Shown one piece after another: positions 1 to 11,016 of a stretch of DNA of 64,000 nt (position 1 is its first letter; every line of letters begins with the position of its first letter). The notes under the pieces are model-generated. The model was not told the DNA's origin. It saw only the letters and a program-made list of their open reading frames with translations, and did no database searches. This stretch comes from Aphrocallistes beatrix (taxonomy: Eukaryota; Porifera; Hexactinellida; Sceptrulophora; Aphrocallistidae). The translations under genes and the position numbers were made by a program. The stretch lies in assembly GCA_963281255.1 (NCBI GenBank), contig OY725497.1, positions 2,356,001-2,420,000 of the forward strand, in the 5' to 3' direction.

Positions 1-193
1 GTTAAGCCTTCCTCTACCATCATAATTGCTTTACAGCGGACCTCAATTCCAGGATCGCCGACATTAATCTTATCAGGAAAAAGTTATGTTAAGAAAAATA
101 AACCCAAAAGTACCAAAGAGGTGTGATCTAGTTAAAATCAGCCTACCATTCAAATTGCATATGTATGTATTAACTAATTGTGGAGTAGTAGTA

Positions 194-1493
194 CGAGGGT
201 CAGTCCAAAAGTTTTGTCGTACACAAAAAATAATTTGCCAATAGTAATCAAATTTTCACAGCTTCTCAAAGTATTCCACTACATTCTATGCAAAGTTGCA
301 TGCGATGAAACCAATTCTCGAAGCAGTTATGCCATTTTTCCTCTGGCAGGGTCCAGAGGGCCTCTTCGAACGCCAGTCGGGACTCTTCCTGACTGCCAAA
401 CCTGATTCCGCGGATCTTTTCTTTGATAGTTGGGAATAGGAAAAAGTCGCATGGGGCCAAATCTGGACTGTAGGGGTGATGCGATACCAACTGGACCAAA
501 TTTTCAGCCAGGAAGTCCAGTGTTTTGGCTGCAGTGTGTGCCGATGCATTATCGTGGTGAAGGAGTAGGCCTCGGATGCCTGCCTTAGGGCGACGAGAAC
601 TCCAAGCTTCGAAGGCCTTGGGGAGACAATTGTCGATGTACCAATCAGCATTGACTATACGACGATCCTCGAGAGGAACTATGGCTACTGGGCCCGTCTT
701 ACAGAAAAATGCGGCCACCATCTTCTTCCCGACGCTTCGAGCCCGGCGAACTTTTACAGGGGGATCTTCTCCAGGAAATACCCATATTGAAGATTGCCGC
801 TTTGTTTCCGGATCGTACTGATAGATCCATGTCTCATCACATGTTAGGATATCATAAACACGTTTGGACCCTCCTCCGTTGAATTTATTGAGCATAAACA
901 CCACTCTACCCTTGCCTCCATCTGCAATTCTGTGAGGTTATGAGGGATCTAACGGGCCGCAAGCTTACTGACACCGAGATGATCATGTAGGATAGTATTA
1001 ATGGCTGCTTTTCCGATGTCTAGGGTCTCAGCAAACTGCTCATAGGTAATGCGGCTATCCTCTTTGATCAACGACTCCACAGTGGCAATATTCTCTGGAG
1101 TGACGGCGGTTGAAGGCGCCCAGACCTAGGCTCATCTTGTAATGACGTTCTATCCCTCTTGAATTCTAGAAACCAACGCTCCACCGTGCGCTTAGATGGA
1201 GCTTGGTCTTGGAAAGCTTCCAGTAAATTATTGTGACTCTGCTCCACTGATAACTTGCGCATAAAGTCATAGAACATCATGGCTCTAAAATCCCTTCTTT
1301 CTAGCTCCATTGAGTAATTATAAAATCTGTATAGGCGCTTATGGATAAAATAGCATAAGTCAAGAATTATGCCTAATATAGAGCTCAAATTCACAGTAGA
1401 GTCATCAAACATAACCAAGAATATAGTCTATAAATTATTAGACTGTACGCTGAGTAGAACTGGTGTACGACAAAACTTTTGGACTGGCCCTCG
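194..1493 (-). mobile_element. mariner element, full length, TA-flanked
   Basis: A 1.3-kb element bounded by inverted repeats starting CGAGGGTCAGTCCAAAAG (left) and its reverse complement on the right. It is flanked by TA at 192-193 and 1494-1495, the expected mariner target duplication. It encodes one decayed transposase on the minus strand. Confidence 0.88.
266..1310 (-). pseudogene. mariner transposase pseudogene (SETMAR-like, D,D34D)
   Basis: The first ATG is at 1310, opening an N-terminal helix-turn-helix region (MELERRDFRAMM..., then ...SKRTVERWFLEFK). The catalytic half lies at 266-904 and shows the mariner signatures TCDETW, HHDNASAHTA and HHPYSPDLAPCDFFLFP, which supply the three aspartates of the D,D34D triad. 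A frameshift near 1100-1140 follows DEPRSGR, and a TAG replaces the expected Trp codon near 950, so no complete protein can be made. Its job would have been cut-and-paste transposition through the flanking inverted repeats. Family assignment is firm; I cannot settle the subfamily. Confidence 0.88.
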
Positions 1494-1628
1494 TACTCTA
1501 GATACTATGATAGGAGGTACTCATAAAGAATGAATACTAATTAGATTCACAACCGGCAAAGACTTTTGTTACACCCTGTATACTATATCCTAACTATTAA
1601 AACTCGATTAATCTAACTATATATATAT

Positions 1629-2067
1629 CAAGCCCGCTTCGCTTGCTTGCGCTGCGCGGCTGGCGGACACTGTGCCCGCCAGAGGGACCCTTTGGGCGCC
1701 TAGGGTCACATTGGTTAATTATAAGAGAAATAACACCTCTAAATACGTCTGTCTTACTATTATAATCGATATCGCACGAAAAATCACCAATTGGTCAATT
1801 TTCAAAAAATTGATGCGTAATGATGGCGTCATAACAAAGTGATGAGTGATCATTTTTTGATAATAGTTGCAGCATATGTGAGATACATTAATATACACAT
1901 TCTATTAAAATTCCAGCCTTCTATCATCTAAAATGGTTGAGCTATAGTCTAAAAACTGAAATTTCTAATTATAAAAAAAGTGACAATGACGACATAATTC
2001 CATGATGAGCCGACATTTTCTTCTGAGGTCAGAACTTTGTGGAGTCATAGCCAAAAGACTCCCACAT

Positions 2068-2102
<35 letters not shown>

Positions 2103-2142
2103 AGAGAGATAGATAGATATATAGATATATAGATATATATAT

Positions 2143-2187
<45 letters not shown>

Positions 2188-2222
2188 ATGAAAGATAGAT
2201 TAATCGAGTTTTAATAGTTAGA
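1629..2222 (-). mobile_element. Helitron-like element, copy B, inserted in the AT repeat of copy A
   Basis: A 594-bp complete copy in reverse orientation. Its 3' hairpin end (CAAGCCCGCTTCGC in + sense) lies at 1629 and its 5' end (reverse of TCTAACTATTAAAACTCG) at 2222. It sits inside the (AT)n tract just after copy A's 5' terminus, so the family re-inserts into itself. Confidence 0.72.
2068..2190. repeat. GA / GATA microsatellite
   Basis: A run of GA dinucleotides passes into (GATA)n with ATATAG interruptions. It lies inside Helitron-like copy B at the place where other copies carry (TA)n or (TAAA)n, so it is an expanded internal microsatellite of that element. Confidence 0.95.
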
Positions 2223-2765
2223 ATATATATATGTAACCAATTGATTAAAGAAACTGCCAGGCACAGAAAGCTGTTTTTTGGCATGTTGGAGTCTTTTGAG
2301 TATGGCCCCACTAAGCTCTGATCTCATACGAAAATGTCGACACATCATGGAATTATGACTTCATTGTCACTTTTTTAGAAATAGAAATTTCAGTTTTTCC
2401 ACCATAGCTCAGCCATTTTAAGTGATAGAAGGCTGAAATTTCAATCGAATGTGTATGTCAATAAACCTCACATATTATGCAACTCTCATGAAAAATGATG
2501 ACTCATCACTGTTATGACGTCATTATAACGCATCAAAAATTTAAAATTTGAAGATTTTTCGAGTGAATCGATTTTAGTAGTAAGACAGACATATTTAGAG
2601 ATGCTAGCTCCCTTATAATTAATCAATGTGAGTCCATGCGCCCAAAGCGCGCCTCCGGCGGACACAAACTGTATGCCAGCGCGCATATATATACAGTGCC
2701 CGGACAAAAGTATTCGACCACCACAGAAACCTCCATACAAATAGTATTAAAGTGGATCTGTACAT

Positions 2766-3035
2766 CACTATTCGTAAAACACGAAACCGGGGTCATTTCA
2801 TGCCCCCAATTAGTGAGGTATTCCATCTATTAGAACAGCTATTGATGCATCTTTTTTGAAATTTCTACCGTTGGAAAAAAATATTTGCCTTTGTTATGCC
2901 CTTTTTATCAATGATGGGACCATTTCAAAAAACGTCCGATTTTTACGATTACAACCGTTCTGTTTCAGAATTTGAAGCTGTTTTTTTTTATTGAGGTTAT
3001 AGTCGATTGCATAAGTAATCACTCTACAAAATATT
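2766..3035 (+). repeat. Left terminal inverted repeat of the N-RAG-TP-like element
   Basis: Matches 5737-6006 in reverse complement with few differences. The outermost bases are CAC, as in Transib/RAG-type ends. The match continues at 3243 (ATTCAATGTGCAGTCTGG) after the small insert. Confidence 0.88.
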
Positions 3036-3541
3036 ATGCTCATACTATTTAGACTCAATGTAGCATGTGCATTCAAAATCAGAAATATCTGTTTTTAGAC
3101 ACACAATCTTCGTATCGCAACTCTCAAAATGTAAAGCCTGCCCCTTATAATATTATCTACCCTGTTTTAGTAGACACTGTACGGAAGTTTTTAAGCGCAA
3201 ATTAGAATGCTTACATAAATACTTAATTATTCAATCGCTCATTCAATGTGCAGTCTGGTAACTAAGAAAAACCTTAAATTTGAATTTCGAATTTTTGTGG
3301 TTTGCTTGATGCATTCGATCTAAATTTAAAACGAGGATTCAATAATCTTGTTTTGCTTATCACAAACTACATTCCAATTACATTGGAATGTTAATGTCAC
3401 ACGTATCAGCTATCATTGATACACCCATTCCAATGGTATTCTATGTTTCTAATCTAGTATACAATATCATTATATGTACCAGAATAATACAATATTACGT
3501 AAACAATAAATTATTTCAGGAATTTATATTATCTCTAAATA

Positions 3542-5611
3542 ATGAATGACTATGAAAAACACGTACAAGCAATTGAAAACCGATGCAGAATCTGTTTACA
3601 GAGCAAGACCCGTGACAATCTACGTAATTTTAGTGAGAAGCTAAAAGCTGTAAGAGATGCATATGGAATCGATTATGAATACGAGTCTAACCTTTGTTTT
3701 TATCCACAGCATATTTGTATAGGCTGTGCATCTTCAATTTTGAAAGGTCGCGTCCCCAAATTGGCATCATTGGGTTCACATTCAATTCCTCGCAAAGTGA
3801 CGACTAAACACTCAGGAATTGGTTGCTCAATTTGCGAGACCTACACTGGTGAAGATTCATCCAAGGGTCTAATTTCTGATCATCCTAGTGAGATTGCAGG
3901 TGCGAACCTATCACCACCCATGAAAAGAGTTTGTTGGTCAACTCCTGGTGAACAAGAAGTTTGCAAACATTGTTTATCTCCCCAAAAGATTGGTCACGTC
4001 TGCAGTCGTGTCAACTTAATTGAAAATACAATTGAGCTTCTGGAGAAAAAGGGTATTGATGAAGAGGTAGTTGCGGCTTTACTACGTAAAAGAGCAGTTG
4101 AAGATAATTCTCCAGAATTTGAAATGCACACTTTGAAGATACGTCTTCTTAACGGGCGCTATGTGAAACCATTTGAATCACCTTCCATAACCAAAGAAGA
4201 CTTATCACGATTAGTGAGCGAAATTTCTTTGTCAACTGAATCCCTTCGAAAGCTCTGTAATTGGATGAAAGCTCGTGGGATAAAAACAGCTGGTTCCCGA
4301 AGTATTTACCAACGCTGACCAAATTTCCCCGATATTTTCTGAGATACAAATAAAATTACAGCACAGGGTATCTAGTAGTGATGATGAATCCAGTGGTTAC
4401 ATCGAAAAGGAAACAGAGGTCGTTTATTGTAATAATATCGAATCGTTGATAAACTTTGCTGAAGATTCTCGTTCGAAACCGTCGCAAATGTATCGCTGGG
4501 GTTTGGATCATGGGAAAGGATACCTCAAAGTGGTCTTACAACTCACACATGGGTTACATTACAAGGACAGCGTAAAAGGATGCCTGGTTGTTGCTGTAAC
4601 GAAGGCTCCGGAAACAAGAGATAATTTACGTAAAATCCTAAAACTACTCCCCTCAATTGATTTGACAATGCCTGAGAACGTATTTACCTCGGATCTCAAG
4701 GTGATAAATTTGATTTGCGGTTTACTTAGAGGTGCAGAAAAATATCCGTGCCCATACTGCACGTACTGCTGGACATCTGAAGAGGAAGGCTTTATGAGAA
4801 ATTGGGACCATTTTGAGAGTATGGCAAACAAAATTGAGGAGGTTTATGCCTCCGATTCAAAACATGCCAAGGAATGCTTCGGAGTTTCAACCCTCCCGCT
4901 TCTAAAGTTTGAAGATCCCAAGCTAGCCTTTCCGATAGCTGCTGTCCATGCTCAACTTGGCCTCCGTGAAAAGTTTGTCGATCGGCTAGCTCGAAAACTG
5001 CCTGGGGAAGAAAATTTCAGAAAACTTGAATTAGAATGGATTGAACTGCTTGTTGGTCCTGCGAAACAGTATCACGGGGGTAGTTACACCGGGAGAGCTA
5101 GCATCCGCATCCTAGAAAATTCGGGGAAGATCAATTTAGATATCTTTCCGATCATGAAACCCTTCGTACCAGTTATGGAAGCAGCGGCCAAACTGGTACA
5201 TTCTGTATGCGGTAAAGAGTTGAAAGCAAATTGGGAATCTTCAATCGAAATCTTCCAAAAAGAATTCAACAAAATGCGTGAAGAGGTAGAAAAAATGGCT
5301 ATACAAGAGCTAGATCAATTTCAAGATATTAACAAAATAAGGAAACGTGTTTGAGAGCTTTCCAGACCAACTCCCAAGATACATTTTCTTCTTTACCATC
5401 TCCGGAACTATCTCATCACTGTCAATATGAATAAATCACCGGAAGAAGAACTTTTAGGCTGGGTTACTTTTCGGAACAAGTATTAGAGAGCTGCCATCAG
5501 AATTTTGCGAAATTCAATAATTTTTATATAAGCGGGGAGAGAAGATTGTTGCGAGCTACTGTGAACTACAATTTGCTTCATTTGGACTATATTGAAGATA
5601 CAGATATCTGA
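3542..5611 (+). pseudogene. N-RAG-TP-like transposase (RAG1-N-like zinc region + DDE domain), 3 lesions
   Basis: The first open segment (3542-4318, 258 aa) has paired cysteines: CRIC (C15/C18), ICIGC (C59/C62), CSIC (C95/C98) and CKHC (C141/C144) with HVC downstream. I know this CRIC...HP..C..C...C.IC arrangement from the N-terminus of vertebrate RAG1 and the molluscan N-RAG-TP elements. The second segment (4446-5354) is preceded by open sequence in the same frame from about 4302, so a single frameshift near 4300 separates the two. It contains a probable first Asp in GLDHGKGYLK (4506-4508) and a second in TSDLKVINL (4692-4694), followed by CPYCTYC. An in-frame TGA at 5352-5354 is followed by PKIHFLLYHL in the same frame. 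A shift near 5472 then opens EQVLESCHQNF (probable catalytic Glu 5486-5488), ending at 5611. Catalytic residues are assigned by motif, not alignment. Confidence 0.78.
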
Positions 5612-5736
5612 ACTCTGCTGTCTTGATAAACTTACCGTTCAATATTATGTCTGCATCAATCTACTACTAGTCAATATAATTCATATACCTAATGAAGTGA
5701 TATTTCAGTTGTTGCTTAGTTACCAGACTGTACATT

Positions 5737-6006
5737 GAATGAGTGATTACTTATGCAATCGACTATAACCTCAATAAAAAAACAGCTTCAAATTCTGAAA
5801 CAGAACGGTTGTAATCGTAAAAATCGAAAAAATCGGACGTTTTTTGAAATGGTCCCATAATTGATAAAAAGGGAATAGCAAAGGCAAATATTTTTTTCCA
5901 ACGGTAGAAATTTCAAAAAAGATGCATCAATAGCTGTTCTAATAGATGGAATACCTCACTAATTGGGGGCATGAAATGACTCCGGTTTCGTGTTTTACGA
6001 ATAGTG
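5737..6006 (-). repeat. Right terminal inverted repeat of the N-RAG-TP-like element
   Basis: Reverse complement of 2766-3035; it includes the shared stretch GTCGATTGCATAAGTAATC. Confidence 0.88.
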
Positions 6007-6429
6007 ACATAAAGGAATATGTACTCAAACTGTTAGAAATACTATATTTTTGCTTTCTAATTCCTAATCTACACATTCTAATTACTCATAATTGAGATCC
6101 TCAACTCAATTAGTAACTCCCAAAATTATAAATATCTACTTTGATACTTGATGCTACTTGTCCCGAGTCACAGCCATTATATATGATGGCGATTAGTGAC
6201 ACAAAGTGGCAGAAGTTGATAATTTTCTGCATGAGAATTTGTATTTGTATTGAAAGTTTCAAAAATTAGTAATTCGGATGTGTAGTTTACGAATCTGAAA
6301 TCAAAAATAGAATACCTCTTCTGTTGATTACATATTCCATTGAATAGATCCACTTTAATACTATTTTTATGGAGGTTTTCGTGGTGGTCGAATACTTTTG
6401 TCCGGGTAGTGTATATATGTATATACACA

Positions 6430-6905
6430 CATTAACGAGTTTTATTGGTAAGGATATATATCTCTATAACGAATTTATTACAGAAACTGCAAGGCACACA
6501 AAGCTGATTTTTGACATTTTCGAATTTTGGCTATGGCTACACAAAGTTCCGAGTTCAGACGAGAATGTCGACTCATCATGGAATTGTTACGTCATTATTA
6601 CCTTTTTATAATTTGAAATTTCAGTTTTTGAACATAACTCAGCCTTTTTTAATGATATCATATATATAAGGGTGAAATTTTAATAAATGTGTATATCATA
6701 ATACCGCACATACGTAGTATGATGCAGCTATTACCAAAAGTTAACAACTCATCACTGTTATGACCCCATGATTACGCATCAAATTTTTAAAAATTTACAA
6801 ATTTGGTGATTTTTTCGTGCGATGAGACCCCAGGCGCTCGAAGGTCCCTCGGGTGGAGAGAAAGTGTCCGCCAACTCCGCAGCGCAAGCAAGCTAAACGC
6901 GCTTG
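6430..6905 (+). mobile_element. Helitron-like element, copy C
   Basis: The body runs from CTATAACGAATTTATTACAG to the 3' hairpin end AAACGCGCTTG at 6905. Just upstream (6430-6460) lies an inverted 5' terminus (ATTAACGAGTTTTATTGGTAAGGA-like) left by another copy. The internal signature GTCGACTCATCATGGAATTG is kept. Confidence 0.68.
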
Positions 6906-6916
6906 TAAATATATAA

Positions 6917-7110
6917 AAATTCGAGTTTTAATAGATATAAATATTTGAATTGACTGAAAAATCTGCCGGGCAAAGGAAGCTGATTTTTGGTATGTGGGTG
7001 TCTTTTGGCGAATGCGCACTAAATTCTGACCCATATGGAAATTTCAACTCATCATGGAATAATGACGTCACTGTCAATTTTAACAGATAGCTGATTTTTC
7101 AAACCGGGGC
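6917..7110 (+). mobile_element. Helitron-like element, copy D, 5' fragment
   Basis: Matches the 5' half of the family (TTGATTGAAGAAACTGCC-like, then GGTATGTGGGTGTCTTTTGG and AATGACGTCACTGTC), then stops matching near 7110. The 3' hairpins are missing. Confidence 0.6.
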
Positions 7111-7271
7111 ACATTGTCTCTATAATTTAACCTTTCATATGTGCATTCTCAGGATATACAGTTTGATAGCACACTCACTTCACTTCTGTGAAAGTTATTT
7201 TCTTTATAGACATAATATTTTGTAAATGTGTTCCCTGTTCCATTTATCATATTTGTACCATTGTTATTTAG

Positions 7272-7461
7272 AAATGAAGAAAATTATTGTTCAAAATTTC
7301 CTGGATTAAAGATTTTCTTTACAAAGTTAATTTATAAATCTGGAAAACCTGTTTTGCAGAATGAAAATATTTCCGAATTTAGATGGTGTACCAAAGATGA
7401 AATACGTTATCTTGTTTCACATGAATATCTATCAGCCATTGAAACGATGATATTTGATTGA
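7272..7461 (+). CDS. mRpL46: Last exon of mitochondrial ribosomal protein L46 (mRpL46), C-terminus
   Basis: A splice acceptor (TTGTTATTTAG, ending at 7271) opens 62 codons to TGA at 7459-7461. Key segments are GLKIFFTKLIYKSGKP, then FRWCTKDEIRYLV and HEYLSAIETMIFD. From memory they fit the Nudix-like C-terminal end of mRpL46, where a GAK(I/V)FFFKA strand is followed by W-TKDE-YL and a final helix. L46 is a structural protein of the mitochondrial large ribosomal subunit. Upstream exons are not visible; the preceding 5 kb is transposon sequence, so they may lie before this window or be absent. A canonical AATAAA occurs at 7820-7825. Identity rests on a short match and could be wrong. Confidence 0.5.
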
Positions 7462-8525
7462 ATTGAATAGACCAGTGAACAATCTTTAAATTATATTAAG
7501 ACCTGTATTTTATTATTTAAATATTCTCCAATATCACTTCATCTAATTCGATTAAATCATATAAATACCTGTAAATTTTTCAAATTGTACACTAATGGTT
7601 AGTTATACCCCGTTTATCCTATTAGATTGTCTAGAAATTCCAAATAATTGAAAATATACAAAAATTATTTTTAGACAAGCAAGTAGATTTTAACATTATT
7701 TTCTTTGAAATTTATGAGGTTATTATTGTGAATATGATTATCCACACACAATTTGCAGCAGAAATTGTAAATATTTTATGCTTTGATGGTAACTTATATA
7801 TCATAAAATACGCATATAGAATAAAAGTGCCGAAAAGAACCAATGGTAGTCAGCGTTTGTATGTCTTATATCATATTCACGAAACTTACACAGATTGCTA
7901 ATTAATTTAAAATCTGAACATTTTCAGGACAAGTCGCCGCTGATAGACGCCCACTCGTAAGGTCGTCTTCGAGAAGGCCTCCCGTGCTAGATTTGCCATA
8001 CCAGTCATATACAGTTTTTCTAGGTTTTTTTATTACAAATGATGCAAACAAATATGGTGTTCCAATACCTTTTCAAAGCAGTGTAAATAGTGATTCCGGA
8101 AACTTTTGACATGGCCTTCAAACTTTTATAAAAGTAGTATGTACTATTTATTATTATGAATTTAGACAATTTGCCATTTGTATTACAGATTGATGCGTGT
8201 ATAAACCAAGTACTACTAGATTATCACAGAAATAGATCTAGGGATGGAATGCTCCTCCATTCAATACTAAGATATTCCAATGTTATTTGAGAAAATATTT
8301 TCAAATATGATAATCTTGATCTCAAAATTCATTATTTTTAATTAAGTCTAGTGCTCTAGCCTCTGGATCCATTTGTGATGGTACAAGCGTTTCACTACTA
8401 GATATCTAAGAAGATTCACTAATCTTGAGAGGCTCATGTCTAGGCCTTTCAATCCCCGGGCGTTTTCTCTCCGAGATTGAATCCTGACATTTATTTCTAA
8501 TTCCGCTAACGTATCCAATTACAAA
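7462..8525. other. Intergenic flank after the mRpL46 exon
   Basis: AT-rich with no convincing ORF. It holds a candidate poly(A) signal at 7820-7825 and a short GC-richer patch at about 7925-7995 that I cannot assign. Confidence 0.5.
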
Positions 8526-8976
8526 TACTCTCCGTGGACGAAGTATTCGTACACACCAAATTATTTTAATACCAATCTATTTATGAAGTCAGAAACATTT
8601 AATCAATAACAGACAGGCAGATTCACTAAATCTGGCTTAAAATTCGTTTTGTCCACATCATTACTCACTTTTTAAGCTTTCAACTTAATATTTCTCCTTC
8701 AAGATAATATTATCAGCATTTGCTACCCTATGCCACATGTCATGAGTTTTCATCATTACATATGATAGCTTGGTGGTATGAAATAGTTTTAAAATGTTCC
8801 ACTTTGTGGATGAGTAATCGAGTTGAAAGATTATGAAGTTAGTAGTAATTCGAATTCAAAGTTAAATTAACCTGATCTCTTACAAAATAATGCCCTTGAA
8901 TCGCTAAATAGATTAGTATTATAACTATTTGCATGGAATAGTTTGGAGCGTATTGGTTACTTTTCTCCAGGCAGTG
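8526..8976. mobile_element. Tc1/mariner-type MITE, diverged copy
   Basis: The left end resembles CTCTCCGTGGACGAAGTATTCG and the right end closes with CTCCAGGCAGTG before TA. The arms are imperfect inverted repeats over most of the length, as in the better copy at 53134-53609. Confidence 0.65.
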
Positions 8977-8978
8977 TA

Positions 8979-9516
8979 TCCTCACTATTAAAACTCGATT
9001 AATGTTTGTGTATGTGTGTATATATATACAAGCGAGCTTCGCTTGCTTGCGGTGCGCGGCTGGCGGACACTTTGTGTCCGCCGGAGGCGCCCTACGAATT
9101 CATTAAATAAACTGCCTGGCGCAGACAGCTGATTTTTGGCATGTGGGAGTTTTTTGTCTATGGCTCCACTAAGTTCTGAGCTCAGACAAAAATATCGACT
9201 GAAGTCATTGAATTATGACTTCATTGTCACCTTTTATATAATTAGAAATTCAGTTTTTCGACTATAACTCAACCATTTTTAGCGATAAAAGGCTGATATT
9301 TTAATTGAATATGTATATTAATATACCTCACATATGATGGAACTATCATCAAAAAATGATCATTTGGTGATTTTTCGAGCGATATCGATTATAGCAGTAG
9401 GGCATACGTATTTAGAGATGTTATCTCCCATATAATTAATCAATGGTGAACACAAGCGCCTACGGAGGACACACAGTGTCCGCCAGCCGCACAGGCAAAC
9501 AAGCGAAGCGCGCTTG
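8979..9516 (+). mobile_element. Helitron-like element, copy E (with an inverted 3'-end fragment inside)
   Basis: Starts TCCTCACTATTAAAACTCGA after an A and ends GCGAAGCGCGCTTG before T. At 9027 an inverted copy of the family's 3' hairpin end (CAAGCGAGCTTCGCTTGC) follows the internal TA tract. This is the remnant of a second copy inserted there and then deleted. Confidence 0.78.
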
Positions 9517-9522
9517 TATATA

Positions 9523-10005
9523 CTCTAATCAGACAAAAGTATTTGAAATTCTTACTATTTTCCATCATAATTAGTTATAAAGTGGGTCTATTCATGAATG
9601 AAATGTAATCAAACTGTTACAGATATTGTAATTTCGATTTCAAATTCATATTCTACACATTCGAATTACTCAGGTTAAATGCCTTCTATTGATGTATTCA
9701 TTTCCAAGGCTAAGATGCATCGAACTGTGCTACTTTGTGCCACTCCTCGTCATCATGTCTAATGGTAATGGGAGTGAAAAGTGGCACAAAGTTACATAGA
9801 TTGATAATATTTCAACTTATGAATGAATATGGCAATAGAAGGCTTCAAACCTGAGTAATTCGAATGTGTAGAATATGAATTTGAAATCGAAATTCCAGTA
9901 TCTGTCACAGTTTGATTACGCTTCTCTCCATGAATAGACCCACTTTATGACTAATTATGATGGAAAATAGTAAGGATTTCAAATACTTTTGTCCGGGTAG
10001 AGTAT
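9523..10005. mobile_element. Tc1/mariner-type MITE, near-palindromic
   Basis: About 480 bp whose two halves are imperfect inverted repeats of each other; ends resemble CAGACAAAAGTATTTG and CAAATACTTTTGTCCGGG. No ORF. Confidence 0.78.
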
Positions 10006-10012
10006 ATATAAA

Positions 10013-10517
10013 TATACATTAATCGAGTTTTAATAGTAAGGATATATATATATCTGTAACGAATTGATTGAAGAAGCCAGGCACAGAAAGCTGATTTTTG
10101 GTATGTGAGAGCCTTTTGGCTATGGCTCCAGGAAGTTCTGAGCTCAGACGAAAATGTCGTCTCATCATGGAATTATGACGTCATTGTCACCTTTTTATTA
10201 TTAGAAATTTTAGTTTTTCGACTATAACTCAGCCATTTTAGGAGATAGAAGGCTGAAAATGTAATAGAATATATTAATTACCTAACATATGATTCAACTA
10301 TCATCAAAAATGTCGACTCATCACTTTGTTTTGACGTCATCATTACGCATCAAAATTTTCAATATTGACAAATGTCCTGATTTTTCGTGCGATATCGATT
10401 ATAACAGTTGGACAAGCATATTTAGGATGTTATCTCCCTTATAATTAATCAAAGTGACTACAGGCGCCTCCGGCGGACACAAAGTTTCCGCCAGCAGCCC
10501 AGTGCGCGAAGCGCTTG
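10013..10517 (+). mobile_element. Helitron-like element, copy F
   Basis: The body starts at 10036 (CTGTAACGAATTGATTGAAG follows) and ends at the hairpin GAAGCGCTTG at 10517. An inverted 5' terminus (10013-10035) precedes it. TGACGTCA occurs at 10176-10183 and 10332-10339. Confidence 0.75.
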
Positions 10518-10781
10518 TAAGTATTATTTTGACAGTATGTAGAAACTTTCAACAGATATAAAAATCTTATTGACAACGGTTACAAATACAACTTGTCTAA
10601 TTTGATTGAAAATAATTAATCCTATGATTTGTTTTCTTTATTTGCTGCTGGTCTTGATTACATATTGGAGCACAACCAGTCACTCCGACATGTGCCTGCA
10701 GTAACCAAAGCCAACAAATCTACAGACCCTAACGCACGTCCACTCAAAATCGTAAAAAATCACGAAAAAATTACGTTAAGC
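10518..10781 (+). other. Island of unique sequence with an open frame of unknown origin
   Basis: An open frame runs from about 10629 into the left end of the P element. It includes HNQSLRHVPAVTKANKST and RPLKIVKNHEKITL, which look protein-like and lysine-rich. I do not recognise the protein. If the two transposons between 10776 and 19523 are removed at their shared TTAA, the frame stays open for about 18 more codons. It may be a host exon fragment or chance. Confidence 0.25.
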
Positions 10782-11016
10782 CATAGATTACTCAAGTATA
10801 AGGATAGACCACTACTTTGGAAAATGACACCAAGGATGACAATAAAGGTCATTTTCTTAATATACCACATTATAAAATATTTGTGTAAAATATGTTGGCT
10901 AACCATAACCATTTAAAACTATTAATCGCGTAAGAAGACATTTCTGTTTTTCTGATATTCAATTATCATTTAATTGTCTTACTGAATTTTATTATTTTTC
11001 TTGTGATATGTATCTA

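Larger units (their letters stand above)
1588..2689 (+). mobile_element. Helitron-like non-autonomous element, copy A (split by copy B)
   Basis: The 5' end reads TCCTAACTATTAAAACTCGA after an A. The copy runs to 1628, is interrupted by inverted copy B, and resumes at 2223 with the family body (ATTGATTAAAGAAACTGCC, then the conserved GGCATGTTGGAGTCTTTTG). It ends around 2689, where its 3' hairpins are damaged and a MITE follows. No coding capacity is seen. Confidence 0.72.
2766..6006 (+). mobile_element. N-RAG-TP-like DDE transposon, 3241 bp, ACAT target duplication
   Basis: Terminal inverted repeats of about 270 bp start CACTATTCGTAAAACACG at 2766 and end in its complement at 6006. Both outer flanks are ACAT (2762-2765 and 6007-6010), a 4-bp target duplication. 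The element lies inside a MITE, whose arms read continuously across if it is removed. It encodes one transposase (see 3542-5611) with RAG1-N-terminal-like zinc-binding pairs and a DDE catalytic region. The left arm carries a 207-bp extra insert at 3036-3242. Confidence 0.82.
2694..6411. mobile_element. Tc1/mariner-type MITE split by a 3.2-kb transposon
   Basis: Left arm 2694-2765 begins CAGTGCCCGGACAAAAGTAT; the right arm ends at 6411 with the reverse complement of CACTACCCGGACAAAAGTAT. Both ends abut TA-rich DNA. Without the insert it is about 480 bp, the same length as the copies at 9523-10005 and 53134-53609. Confidence 0.82.

Noticed and set aside
1..95. Possible minus-strand exon reading INVGDPGIEVRCKAIMMV
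   Set aside because: Only about 28 codons at the window edge with a weak acceptor; no family recognised, so I do not list it as a gene.
178..405. Plus-strand 75-codon frame across the mariner left end
   Set aside because: It is the antisense of the mariner transposase.
2045..2311. 88-codon frame rich in Ser/Leu/Tyr/Ile
   Set aside because: It translates the GA/GATA microsatellite of Helitron-like copy B.
2766..3035. Recombination signal sequence (heptamer/nonamer) at the CAC end
   Set aside because: The end starts CAC, but the heptamer is not CACAGTG and no nonamer at 12 or 23 bp is convincing.
6795..7034. 79-codon minus-strand frame
   Set aside because: It spans the 3' hairpins of one Helitron-like copy and the start of the next; repeat-derived.
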